Positions 8,646 to 17,890 of a stretch of DNA of 42,028 bases are shown piece by piece (position 1 is the first letter of the stretch; every line of letters begins with the position of its first letter). This DNA is from Polaromonas sp. (lineage in GTDB: Bacteria; Pseudomonadota; Gammaproteobacteria; Burkholderiales; Burkholderiaceae_C). The position numbers were made by a program, and so were the translations under genes. Below the pieces are notes generated by a model. It was not told the origin of the DNA. It searched no databases and saw only the letters and a program-made list of their open reading frames with translations. The stretch spans positions 1 to 42,028 of the forward strand of contig JAQGMZ010000169.1 of assembly GCA_028292045.1 (NCBI GenBank), in the 5' to 3' direction.

Positions 8646-9569
8646 ATGGACGCCATTGCCAGTTCCGCTTACCCGTTGATCGCGCCTGAACCAGGATTTG
8701 CGCCCGTGCGCTTGGTCACAGCGCTGCGCCAGGACAGCGTTTTTGAAATTCGGCTGCAGGATGTGCATTGGCCGCACAGTGGTCAGTCCCTGATGCAGAC
8801 TGGCACCCGCTGGACCTTTGATTTTGAGCTGGCTAATATTGCACAGCGTCCGGCCCAGTACACCGTGGCGCGCCAACGTGGAATACACAGGTCGGCAGGC
8901 CGCCTTAACTTCATAGCCCCCATGAGTACACTTGACCTGCACTGGACGCATGGGCACCGGCGGTCTGTCATGTGCATGTTCGACCCTGCGAGCCTGGGCC
9001 TCCCTGGCTTTAATTGGCAAGAGGTTGATCCGCTGGCCGCGTTCGACATTAGGAATCAGCGGATAGAGGCTGCCATGGGCTGGCTTTGTGAAGAGCTGCT
9101 TCATCCCTCGTTTGCCAGCCAGCTTCACATCACCTCCATGCTGACCTTGGTGGCCCTGGAGACACAACAGCGATTCGGTGCAAGTCAATCAGTCCACAAC
9201 AGTGGTTTGGGCAAGCTGAGCGTTCGGCAACTGACGGCGGTAAAAGCGCTCATCGAACAGGCCCTACCGAAAGGCGCCAATTTGCAGCAGCTTGCCGAAG
9301 CCTGCGGCCTTCCAAGCAGCCAATTGCCGGCCCGGTTCAAAAATACCGTGGGCATCACACTGCGCAGCTTTGTCGCAGCCACTCACATCGAAAAAGCCAA
9401 GCTCCTGCTGTCCGATTCGCGCTTGCTGATCAAGCAGGTGGCCGCGCGCAGTGGCTTTGAAAGCGCTTCAGGTTTTGCCCTGGCTTTTCGCAAGGCGACG
9501 GGGATGCGGCCACAGCAGTACCGCCAGGCTAAAGGCGTTCAGTTGCCGCCTGGCCTGGACGACGAGTAA
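8646..9569 (+). CDS. AraC-family transcriptional regulator
   Basis: C-terminal double HTH (LQQLAEACGLPSSQLPARFK... IKQVAARSGFESASGFALAFRKATGMRPQQYRQ); start chosen at MDAIASSAYP; ORF can extend to 8607. Confidence 0.9.
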   Translation: MDAIASSAYPLIAPEPGFAPVRLVTALRQDSVFEIRLQDVHWPHSGQSLMQTGTRWTFDFELANIAQRPAQYTVARQRGIHRSAGRLNFIAPMSTLDLHWTHGHRRSVMCMFDPASLGLPGFNWQEVDPLAAFDIRNQRIEAAMGWLCEELLHPSFASQLHITSMLTLVALETQQRFGASQSVHNSGLGKLSVRQLTAVKALIEQALPKGANLQQLAEACGLPSSQLPARFKNTVGITLRSFVAATHIEKAKLLLSDSRLLIKQVAARSGFESASGFALAFRKATGMRPQQYRQAKGVQLPPGLDDE

Positions 9570-9732
9570 GCCGCAGTAGCTCTGCCCGCAAGCTCAATTC
9601 ACGGAGGTTTGCCAGCTGGGAAATGCTTTCCCTCATTTCATCGATAGCGCCTGTCTGGTTTGTACTTCAAAGCACCGCCACAATGATTTGGCGCTCGCAA
9701 CCGCAGCTGCATGACCCGCATCAGGATTGAAA

Positions 9733-10095
9733 ATGACAACACGCACCCCCCAGGAAATCCGCTCCTTTCTGCACCAGCAGGTCGAACTCTGGAACGCCGG
9801 CAAAAAGGACGAGATGTTTGCCCTGTACCACGCCATGGTGCCGGGCAAGATGACCATCGAATATGTCGGCATCCCGGTGCTCGAAGGCTGGGCCGCGCTG
9901 GAAGACATGTGGCAGCGCTTTGCCGGCAAGGTGCATATCGACGTGAAAGAAGTGATGGTGACGGGCAGCGAAGCCGCCTGCTACCACCACAACAAGACCA
10001 TTGGCACGGACGCACCGGCGCGGCCCAGCATCGAGCTGTACAGGTTCGACGGCGACGATGTGCAGATTCGCTACTTCCACGCCGCCGCGCTGTGA
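9733..10095 (+). CDS. SnoaL-like / NTF2-fold protein
   Basis: 120-aa ORF MTTRTPQEIRSFLHQQVELWNAGKKDEMFALYHAMVPGKMTIEYVG..., small alpha+beta barrel style. Confidence 0.75.
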   Translation: MTTRTPQEIRSFLHQQVELWNAGKKDEMFALYHAMVPGKMTIEYVGIPVLEGWAALEDMWQRFAGKVHIDVKEVMVTGSEAACYHHNKTIGTDAPARPSIELYRFDGDDVQIRYFHAAAL

Positions 10096-10113
10096 CCCAG
10101 GACTAGCGCGGCC

Positions 10114-10890
10114 ATGAGCAATCTGCACACCGAGCGGGTGTTGAGCGTCCACCACTGGAACGACACCCTCTTCAGCTTTCGCACCACGCGCGATGCGTCG
10201 CTGCGCTTTGAAAATGGGCACTTCGTGATGGTCGGGCTGCCGGTGAACGGCAAGCCGCTGCTGCGCGCCTACAGCATCGCCAGCTGCAACCATGAAGAGC
10301 ACCTGGAGTTCTTCAGCATCAAGGTGCAAAACGGGCCGCTGACCTCGCGGCTCCAGCACCTGGCCGTCGGCGACGAGGTGTTCATCGGCCGCAAGCCCAC
10401 CGGCACGCTGGTCATTCACGACCTGCTGCCGGGCCAGCATCTGTACCTGTTCGCCACCGGCACCGGGCTGGCGCCGTTCCTGTCGATCATCCGCGACCCG
10501 GAAACCTACGAGCGATTTGAAAAAGTCATCCTGGTGCATGGCGTGCGCCGGGTCGATGAACTCGCCTACCGCCAGTTCATCACCGAAGAGCTGCCGCGCC
10601 ACGAGGCGCTTGGCGAGCTGCTCCATGACAAGCTGATTTACCACCCGAGCGTCACCCGCGAAACCTTCCACAACCAGGGCCGCCTGACGGACATCATCGA
10701 GAACGGCGCGCTGTTCAGCGCCATCGGCCTGCCGCCCCTGGACCCGGCGCGCGACCGGGCGATGCTGTGCGGCAGTCCGGCGATGCTCGAGGACCTCGGC
10801 GCCATGCTCGACGCGCACGGCCTGCGCGTATCGCCGCACACCGGCGTGCCGGGCGACTATGTGCTGGAACGCGCCTTCGTGCAGAAATAA
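10114..10890 (+). CDS. fpr: ferredoxin--NADP+ reductase
   Basis: VLSVHHWNDTLFSFRTTRDASLRFENGHFVMVGL, RAYSIAS (FAD), FATGTGLAPFLSIIRDPETYERF, CGSPAMLEDL, C-terminal YVLERAFVQK; typical bacterial Fpr. Confidence 0.95.
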   Translation: MSNLHTERVLSVHHWNDTLFSFRTTRDASLRFENGHFVMVGLPVNGKPLLRAYSIASCNHEEHLEFFSIKVQNGPLTSRLQHLAVGDEVFIGRKPTGTLVIHDLLPGQHLYLFATGTGLAPFLSIIRDPETYERFEKVILVHGVRRVDELAYRQFITEELPRHEALGELLHDKLIYHPSVTRETFHNQGRLTDIIENGALFSAIGLPPLDPARDRAMLCGSPAMLEDLGAMLDAHGLRVSPHTGVPGDYVLERAFVQK

Positions 10891-11001
10891 CGCCCCAAAG
10901 ACACGTTTTGCATTTCATCAGTAGCAACGTCACGCGACAGCGCGCCTGCGCCGCCGGATGATGAGGCCGCTGAAACAACACAACAACACGGAGACAAACC
11001 C

Positions 11002-12660
11002 ATGCGCATACGCCTTCGCCATTCACCGGCCATGACCGCCATCTCCCTCGCCATCCTGGCGGGCTCGGGCGCTGCCAACGCCATCGAAATAGCCACCGGC
11101 AACCCCGATCTGACCCTTCGCGCCGACACCACCGTGCGCTACAACCTGGGGGTGCGCACCGAGAAACAGGACAGCCGCATCCTGAACAACCAGACCTACG
11201 ACGAGTCCGACAGCAAGTTCGACAAGGGCGACATCGTGACCAACCGGCTCGACCTGCTTGGCGAGCTGGACCTGAACTACAAGAACCAGTTCGGCGCGCG
11301 CGTGAGCGCCGCTTTCTGGAACGACCAGGCCTACCACGACACCAGCGTGCGCACCGTCGTGCCGGGCTTTTCTTCCAGCTACCTTGGCAACCGCTACAAC
11401 GACACCGTCAAGCGCTACGTGGCCGGGCCTTCGGGCGAGTTCCTCGACGCTTTTGTCTGGAGCAATTTTCGCCTTGGCGAAACCCCGGTGAACGTCAAGA
11501 TCGGGCGACACACCAATTACTGGGGCGAAGGGCTGCTGTTCGGCGCCCATGCGATTTCCTACTCGCAGGCACCCGCCGACGGCGTGAAGGCCTCGACCAG
11601 TCCGGGCATCGAGACCAAGGAGGTGTTTTTGCCGCTTGGGCAGATCGCGGCCCGCGCCCAGGTCACCGACAGCCTGAGCATCGCCGGCCAGTATTTCTAT
11701 GAATGGAAAAATACCCGCCTGCCTTATGGCGGCACTTATTTCGCACCGGCCGACATGCTGTTTGAAGGGCCGGACCGGCTGCCGGTGGCGGCAAACGGCG
11801 CTGCGTTCGCCAGGGTGCCTTCGGTCAAGCCCAGGCAGTCGGGCAACTGGGGCGTCACGGCCAAGTACAACGCCGAGGCGATTGAATCGACGCTCGGGCT
11901 GTACTACCGGCGTTTCGACGATTACCAGCCGTGGCTCTCGCCGCAGGTGCTCGGTGCCCAAGGCGCCTACCGGCTGGCCTACCCCAAAAACGTGTCCCTG
12001 ATCGGCGCCAGCCTGGCGCGGGTGATCGGGCCGGTCAGTGTGGGCACGGAACTGTCGATGCGCAAGGACGGCGCGCTCAATGCCACCGGCATCAGCGCCG
12101 TGGACAACGAAGGCCCGCGCGGCGACACGCTGCACGCCATCGTCAACGGCGTCATGCTGTTTCCCAAAACCGCCCTGTTCGACACCGCCAGCCTGGCCGC
12201 CGAATTCGCCTACAGCCAGTTGCTGCGCGTGAATTCGTATGCAGAGCTGTTCAAAGGCGTGGGTTATGGTGCCTGCCGCGCGCTGGAGACGCCCGGAGCG
12301 GTCGGCTCGGGCAGCAAGGCCGACGGCTGCTCCAGCAAGCATTACGCGGCGGTGGCGGTCAACTTCACGCCGCAATGGCTGCAAATCAAGCCGTCATGGG
12401 ACATGGACCTGCCGTTGTCCCTCAATTACGGCATCAAGGGCAATGCCGCCAGCGCCGGGGGTGGCAGCGAAAAAGCGTTGACCTACGCCATTGGTATCAA
12501 GCTGACCTACGGCCAGCGCCATGAGTTCACGCTGCGCTATGCCGACGCGCTGGCGCGGCCGAAATACAACGCCGGCGGCACTGCCCTGCTGGGCGGCAAT
12601 GGCAGCGTCGGCAACACCGACCGTGGCTGGCTGGCCTTCACTTACAAAACCGGCTTCTGA
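11002..12660 (+). CDS. DUF1302 family outer-membrane-type protein
   Basis: Signal peptide then AIEIATGNPDLTLRADTTVRYNLGVRTEKQDSRILNN; terminal aromatic ...GWLAFTYKTGF typical of an OM barrel. Confidence 0.9.
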   Translation: MRIRLRHSPAMTAISLAILAGSGAANAIEIATGNPDLTLRADTTVRYNLGVRTEKQDSRILNNQTYDESDSKFDKGDIVTNRLDLLGELDLNYKNQFGARVSAAFWNDQAYHDTSVRTVVPGFSSSYLGNRYNDTVKRYVAGPSGEFLDAFVWSNFRLGETPVNVKIGRHTNYWGEGLLFGAHAISYSQAPADGVKASTSPGIETKEVFLPLGQIAARAQVTDSLSIAGQYFYEWKNTRLPYGGTYFAPADMLFEGPDRLPVAANGAAFARVPSVKPRQSGNWGVTAKYNAEAIESTLGLYYRRFDDYQPWLSPQVLGAQGAYRLAYPKNVSLIGASLARVIGPVSVGTELSMRKDGALNATGISAVDNEGPRGDTLHAIVNGVMLFPKTALFDTASLAAEFAYSQLLRVNSYAELFKGVGYGACRALETPGAVGSGSKADGCSSKHYAAVAVNFTPQWLQIKPSWDMDLPLSLNYGIKGNAASAGGGSEKALTYAIGIKLTYGQRHEFTLRYADALARPKYNAGGTALLGGNGSVGNTDRGWLAFTYKTGF

Positions 12661-12693
12661 AGCCATTGCGACACAGACAGGAGACATTTAAAA

Positions 12694-14058
12694 ATGAAAC
12701 ACATCACTCTCGCCGCCGTCATGCTGGCCAGCCTGCTTGCTACGGCCCATGCGGAGGTTTCCCCGGATGAAGCCAAACAACTGGGCGGCACGCTGACGCG
12801 TTTTGGCGCCATCAAGGCCGGCAACAAGGAAGGCACCATCCCGGAGTACACCGGCGCGCCGGTCAGGATTCCCGCGGACTACCAGCCGGGCAGCGGCATT
12901 TATACCGATCCTTTCCGCGCTGAAAAACCGCTTTACCGCATCGATGCGAAAAACGTCGATCAGTACGCTGACAAGCTGAGCGAGGGCCAGAAATACCTGA
13001 TCAAAAAGAACCCGGCCACCTACTACATCGACGTTTTCCCGACGCACCGCACCGAGACTTTCCCGGAAAAGGTGCTCAAGGCCAACGAGCGCAACGCCGT
13101 GTCCTGCAAGGGGTTGAAAAACTACGACGCCATCGACGTGGGCTGCCGCGGAGGTCTGCCCTTCCCAATCCCGAAGAACGGCTACGAAGTGATGTGGAAC
13201 CAGCATGTGCGCTACCAGGGCGAAGGCGTGATGTTCCTGCCCTCGCAGCGCGGCTGGCTGGTCGATGCCAATGGCCGCCCCACCATGACCTCGGAGCAGC
13301 TGGCGCGCACCGAATTTCCGTACTACCAGACCGAGCAGGCCGACCGCGACCCGCAAATGTACTTGCGCACCTATGCCATCACACGAGCGCCTGCGCGCCT
13401 GGCCGGCGTGGGCAGCGGCATCGCCGATTACCTCGACATGGACCAAAAACCGCGCCGCGCCTGGGGCTACACACCGGGACAGCGCCGCGTGCGCCTGGCG
13501 CCGGAATTCGCCTATGACACCCCGATTGCCAGCCTGGGCGGCCTGTCGCTGTTCGACGAGCTATGGTTGTTCTCGGGCAAGATGGACCGCTTTGACTTCA
13601 AGCTGATCGGCAAGAAGGAAATGATCCTGCCCTACAACAGCTACAAGTACTACTTCGGCTGCAAGGCAGAGGCCAAGCTGATGCCGCTCCACGTCGACCC
13701 GGCCTGTGAACGCTCCGAGTTGCACCGCGTGTGGGTGGTCGAAGCCACCTTGAAACCCGGACAGCGCCACGTCTATTCCAAACGCGTGTACTACATCGAC
13801 GAAGACGGTTACGGCGCCGGCATGTTCGACGCCTTCGACCAGGGCGGCAACCTGTACCGCGCCATGTTCAACCTGAACGTGCCCTTCTATGACGCCGGTT
13901 TTGTCTACGCCGGCGCCAGCATCACCTACGACTTCAACAAGGGCATGTACGGCACGGTCGCCGACGCCAGCGTGGGCGGCATGCATTACTCGGCAACGCC
14001 GCTGTCCGAGCGCGACATGGGCGCGGACGCAACGATGATGCGGGAAAGCGTGCGCTGA
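12694..14058 (+). CDS. DUF1329 family exported protein
   Basis: Signal peptide, VSPDEAKQLGGTLTRFGAIKAGNKEGTIPEYTG; close homolog of 36985..38355; follows DUF1302 as usual. Confidence 0.92.
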   Translation: MKHITLAAVMLASLLATAHAEVSPDEAKQLGGTLTRFGAIKAGNKEGTIPEYTGAPVRIPADYQPGSGIYTDPFRAEKPLYRIDAKNVDQYADKLSEGQKYLIKKNPATYYIDVFPTHRTETFPEKVLKANERNAVSCKGLKNYDAIDVGCRGGLPFPIPKNGYEVMWNQHVRYQGEGVMFLPSQRGWLVDANGRPTMTSEQLARTEFPYYQTEQADRDPQMYLRTYAITRAPARLAGVGSGIADYLDMDQKPRRAWGYTPGQRRVRLAPEFAYDTPIASLGGLSLFDELWLFSGKMDRFDFKLIGKKEMILPYNSYKYYFGCKAEAKLMPLHVDPACERSELHRVWVVEATLKPGQRHVYSKRVYYIDEDGYGAGMFDAFDQGGNLYRAMFNLNVPFYDAGFVYAGASITYDFNKGMYGTVADASVGGMHYSATPLSERDMGADATMMRESVR

Positions 14059-14064
14059 CAACCC

Positions 14065-14475
14065 ATGCAACAGCTCGCCCGCACCAGCCAGCAGGTAGCC
14101 GCCGCTTTCCTGCAGGCCATCGAAGACGGCAATGCGGCTGACCTGGAGTCACTGCTGGCGCCAACTTTCCATTGGTGGGTCGCAGGCTGGGGCGAGCGCA
14201 GCCGGACAGAACTGCTCGCCGCCCTGTCCCGAACGATGGCCGCGTTTCCCAGCCGCCGCCTGGCAGTAAAAGGCGTCACCGCCGAGGGCGAGCGGGTTGC
14301 CGTGGAGGCCGAGGGCCGCTTCGAGCGGCCGGGCCTGCTGTACTGCAACACCTACCACTACCTGTTCATCGTGCGCGATGGCCGCATCGCCAGCGGACGC
14401 GAATATTTCGACACGGCCGCCGCCGGCGCGGCATTCGGACCGCCGCCAACCCAAGGAAAAAACCATGAGCAATGA
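14065..14475 (+). CDS. SnoaL-like / NTF2-fold protein
   Basis: 136-aa ORF, AFLQAIEDGNAADLESLLAPTFHWWVAGWGERSRTELLAAL... SGREYFDT. Confidence 0.75.
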   Translation: MQQLARTSQQVAAAFLQAIEDGNAADLESLLAPTFHWWVAGWGERSRTELLAALSRTMAAFPSRRLAVKGVTAEGERVAVEAEGRFERPGLLYCNTYHYLFIVRDGRIASGREYFDTAAAGAAFGPPPTQGKNHEQ

Positions 14476-14884
14476 AGACATCGTGCGCCATTTCATCGAC
14501 GCCTTTCGCGAGACCTGGCCCCGCGACCTGGACGCGGCGCTGGCGCCCCTGGCCGAGGACGCCGTCTACCAGATCATCGTGCCGTCCATCCCGCCCATCA
14601 AGGGCCGGGCCGCGATAAAGGCCGAGCTGGAGCACATGCAAATCCGCGTGCTTGAGCAGCGGCACGACATGAAGGCCGTGGCCGCCAGCGGCAACACCGT
14701 GTTCACCGAACGCGTGGACTGGTCCTTCAGCAAGGGAAAATGGGTGTCGATTCCGCTGGTGGCCGTGTTCCAGCTCAATGACGCCGGGGAAATCACCACC
14801 TGGCGCGAATTTCTCGACCCTTCGGCCGTGGCCGAGCAGCACGGCATGACGCTGGAGGAACTGCGCGGCTCACTCGCCGTCTGA
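14465..14884 (+). CDS. SnoaL-like / limonene-1,2-epoxide-hydrolase-like NTF2-fold protein
   Basis: MSNEDIVRHFIDAFRETWPRDLDAALAPLAEDAVYQIIVPSIPPIKGRAAIKAEL...TWREFLD; overlaps previous gene by 11 nt. Confidence 0.75.
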   Translation: MSNEDIVRHFIDAFRETWPRDLDAALAPLAEDAVYQIIVPSIPPIKGRAAIKAELEHMQIRVLEQRHDMKAVAASGNTVFTERVDWSFSKGKWVSIPLVAVFQLNDAGEITTWREFLDPSAVAEQHGMTLEELRGSLAV

Positions 14885-15805
14885 ACCGGGCGGCGAACTG
14901 CCCAGGCCGTTGGCCTCCCGGTACTGCTGAGGCCGCATGCCTGTCGCCCTGCGAAAGGCTGCTGTGAAGGCCGAGGCGCTTTCAAAACCGCTGCGTCCGG
15001 CCACCTGCTTGACCAGCAGGCGCGAGTCGCAGAGCAGCAGCTTGGCCCTGGCAATGTGCGCGCCGGCCACAAAGCTTCGCAGGGTCATGCCGACCGTGCT
15101 CCTGAACATCGAGGGCAGTTCGCGGCTTGGCAAGCCACAGGCGGCGGCCAACGTCTGCAGGGGCACGCTGTCGGGCAGGGCTTGCTCGATCAGGTCTTTC
15201 ACCACGGCGAGTTGCCGGGCGCTGAGCTTGCCCATGCCTGCGCCGCCTGATGCTGGACGCGCACCGAAATGGCGCTGCGTTTCAAGCGCCAGCAGCGTCA
15301 GCAGGGTCGTGACCTGGTGCTGGCTGGCAAACGAAGGCTGGCGCAGTTCCTGGTACAGCCAGCCCATGGCCATTTCCAGCCGTTCATTGCGGATGTCCAG
15401 CGCGGCCATGGGATCTACCCCCTGCCAGTCGCCGAACTGCCGGTCCATCAGGCCCAGGCTGGACGGCTCGAACATGCAGACGATGGACTGGACCCGCCCG
15501 CGCGACCATTGCATGTCCAGCGTGGTCATGGGCGCCACGAAATTGAGCCGGCCCACGGCACTGCGCGCGCCATGCTCGCCGGTCACGCTGTAATGGGCAG
15601 CCTGGCCGGTGGGCTCGTCGATCAGCAATTCAACGGTACAGCGGGTGCCGGTCTGCACCAGCGACTGGCCGCCGCAGGCCCATTGCACATCCTGCAGCCG
15701 TATCTCGAAAGCCGGATCGGTCCGGCAAGCCGTGATGGAGCGCAGGGGCGCAAGGTCCGCATTGACGGCGATCCGGGGGTTGGCAGGGTGGCAAACTTGG
15801 TGCAT
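14870..15805 (-). CDS. AraC-family transcriptional regulator (paralog of 8646..9569)
   Basis: SLQTLAAACGLPSRELPSMFRSTVGMTLRSFVAGAHIARAKLLL...GFESASAFTAAFRRATGMRPQQYREA; start at MHQVCHP. Stop overlaps the convergent SnoaL gene. Confidence 0.9.
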   Translation of the reverse strand: MHQVCHPANPRIAVNADLAPLRSITACRTDPAFEIRLQDVQWACGGQSLVQTGTRCTVELLIDEPTGQAAHYSVTGEHGARSAVGRLNFVAPMTTLDMQWSRGRVQSIVCMFEPSSLGLMDRQFGDWQGVDPMAALDIRNERLEMAMGWLYQELRQPSFASQHQVTTLLTLLALETQRHFGARPASGGAGMGKLSARQLAVVKDLIEQALPDSVPLQTLAAACGLPSRELPSMFRSTVGMTLRSFVAGAHIARAKLLLCDSRLLVKQVAGRSGFESASAFTAAFRRATGMRPQQYREANGLGSSPPGSDGE

Positions 15806-15995
15806 GGCTGAAAATTTCCTCCATGTTGCACTCTCCGGGATGCAATGAAAAGAGAGGAAACACGCTGTGCAACTCATCGACACCAACACACGCTTCGTCT
15901 AGACAGGCCTGGGCCCGAAAGCGCGCAGAAAGCCTGATCATTGGCAAAACACCGCTGCGCGCCAGCGCTGTCCCTTCCGTTTTTGAAAGACCGCC

Positions 15996-17036
15996 ATGAA
16001 AACCTTTCCCCGACTCCCCGAACGCGGCGACTTCGCCTTCCAGATGCTGGTGGCGCCCTTTCGCAGCACGGGCGCGGCCCTGCACGACCTGCGCGGCTTT
16101 TATGGCCTGCACCTGAGCAAGACCATGCCGTTTGGCTGCCTGCGCGATGACGAGGGCGAAATGTACTCGGTGGTCCGGTCGGTCAATTCACCCACCGGCA
16201 CGCCCAACGCCACCAGGTTTGTCTACCAGAGCACACGCATCGATGGCAAGACGCTGCGCATGGACAAACCGCGCATGGCCGCGCAGGCCCAGACCTTGAT
16301 GCCCACGCGCGCCCTGAAAGGCGACACCGCCGTCTGGACCAGCCTGCCCGACGAACCGTCCGAACCCGGCAATGCCTGGAAACTCGAAGCCTCGGGCGAG
16401 CAGATGCACTGGGTGGAGGACGGCCTGTTCGATATAAAAGGCCGCATCATCGGCCCCGGCATGCAGTGGTACCTGCCCGGCGTGGACTGGGGCACTTTCT
16501 ATGTTTCGCAGCTTTACGACGTGAGCGGCACCTGCGAGGGCCGTGCGGTCAAGGGCATCATGGCGGTCGAGCAGTCCTACATGGCCGAAGGCGGGCAGGT
16601 GCATTCGAAAAAATGCCTGATCGTGAACAACCGCAAGCACGTCATCTGGTGCGCATTTGCCAACGTGTATGCCGACGGCAGCATCGACGCCGGCACTTTC
16701 CTGGTCGGCCATGAAAACCTCGGGTTTGCCTTCCTCACGAATGAAAAAGGCGAAGCCAGCACGACCACCGACATTGAAGGCGAGGTCAAGCACAAGGCGG
16801 GCGGCTACCACGTGGACACCGCCCGGGTGATCATTGAAGGCAGGGACGAATGGGAGTTTTTGCCGGACCCCAAGGGCGAGATGGTGGACTTTCTGGGCGG
16901 GTTCCCCCCCACCGCGCAGCAAGAGGGCCGGTGGCGCCGTGTGGGCGATACCCGCGTGCCCGACCGCTGGTTTGCCTGGGGCGAAACCGACAAGCGCAAC
17001 GGCACATCGCGCAACGTACTCGGACTGGAAGACTGA
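15996..17036 (+). CDS. conserved protein of unknown function (about 346 aa), paralog of 27233..28264
   Basis: MKTFPRLPERGDFAFQMLVAPF...GMQWYLPGVDWGTFYVSQLYDVSGTCEGRAVKG...QEGRWRRVGDTRVPDRWFAWGETDKRNG; extensive identity with the second copy supports coding. Confidence 0.85.
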   Translation: MKTFPRLPERGDFAFQMLVAPFRSTGAALHDLRGFYGLHLSKTMPFGCLRDDEGEMYSVVRSVNSPTGTPNATRFVYQSTRIDGKTLRMDKPRMAAQAQTLMPTRALKGDTAVWTSLPDEPSEPGNAWKLEASGEQMHWVEDGLFDIKGRIIGPGMQWYLPGVDWGTFYVSQLYDVSGTCEGRAVKGIMAVEQSYMAEGGQVHSKKCLIVNNRKHVIWCAFANVYADGSIDAGTFLVGHENLGFAFLTNEKGEASTTTDIEGEVKHKAGGYHVDTARVIIEGRDEWEFLPDPKGEMVDFLGGFPPTAQQEGRWRRVGDTRVPDRWFAWGETDKRNGTSRNVLGLED

Positions 17037-17890
17037 TGGCCGCCATGACAGCAACCCCTCCGGCTTCGCTGCAGCGTCCGGGGCCGCACCTGGGCCGTTT
17101 CCTGGGCCAGGTCGCCATCGTCACGGGTGGGGCATCGGGCATTGGCGAGGCCACCTGCCGGCGCCTGGCCGCCGAGGGCGCCACGGTCGTGGTGGCGGAC
17201 GTGAACGGCGAGCGTGCGCTGGCCGTTGCCGCCGAGCTGGGCAATGACAGCCGGGCAGAGCAGTTCGATGCCGCCGACGTCGCGTCCATCGAGCGCCTGG
17301 TGCTGGGCACGGTGGACCGTTTCGGCCGCCTGGATGTGCTGCACAACAACGCCGCCCTCACCTCGCCCGCCCTGCATGCCAAAGACACCAACGCCATCGA
17401 CATCAGCTTCGAGACCTGGGACATCGTGATGGGCGCCAACCTGCGCGGCTACCTGGCCGGCTGCAAATACGCGCTGCCGACCATGATCAAGCAGGGTTCG
17501 GGCGCCATCGTCAACACCGCCTCGACCGGCGCGTTTTCCGGGGACATCACCCGCATGGCCTACACCGTCTCCAAGGCGGCCATCATCGGCCTGACCCGGC
17601 AAATCGCCACCCACCACGGCCCGCAGGGCATTCGCTGCAACGCAGTGGCGCCTGGCCTGGTGCTGTCGGCCGGCTCCCTGGCCACGGTGCCGAACGTCAT
17701 CAAGGTCATGCAGCGGCACCTGCTGACGCCTGAAATTGGCGAGCCGCAGGATTTGGCGGCGCTGGTGTGCTTTCTGGCGTCGAGCGAGGCGCGCTATATC
17801 AATGGCCAAACCTATATTGCCGATGGCGGCATGCTGGCGCACAACCCGGCCATGGCCGACCTGATCGATCTGGCGGCACGCGGTGGCTGA
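17036..17890 (+). CDS. short-chain dehydrogenase/reductase (SDR)
   Basis: VAIVTGGASGIGEATCRRLAAEGATVVVADVNG, NNAALT, YTVSKAA; start overlaps upstream stop (TGATG). Confidence 0.92.
   Translation: MAAMTATPPASLQRPGPHLGRFLGQVAIVTGGASGIGEATCRRLAAEGATVVVADVNGERALAVAAELGNDSRAEQFDAADVASIERLVLGTVDRFGRLDVLHNNAALTSPALHAKDTNAIDISFETWDIVMGANLRGYLAGCKYALPTMIKQGSGAIVNTASTGAFSGDITRMAYTVSKAAIIGLTRQIATHHGPQGIRCNAVAPGLVLSAGSLATVPNVIKVMQRHLLTPEIGEPQDLAALVCFLASSEARYINGQTYIADGGMLAHNPAMADLIDLAARGG

Noticed and set aside
9721-10839. 372-aa minus-strand ORF antisense to SnoaL/Fpr
   Set aside because: Spans two well-supported plus-strand genes; mirror-frame artefact.
11023-12384. 453-aa minus-strand ORF antisense to DUF1302
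   Set aside because: Compositional shadow ORF; no family motif; true gene on plus strand.
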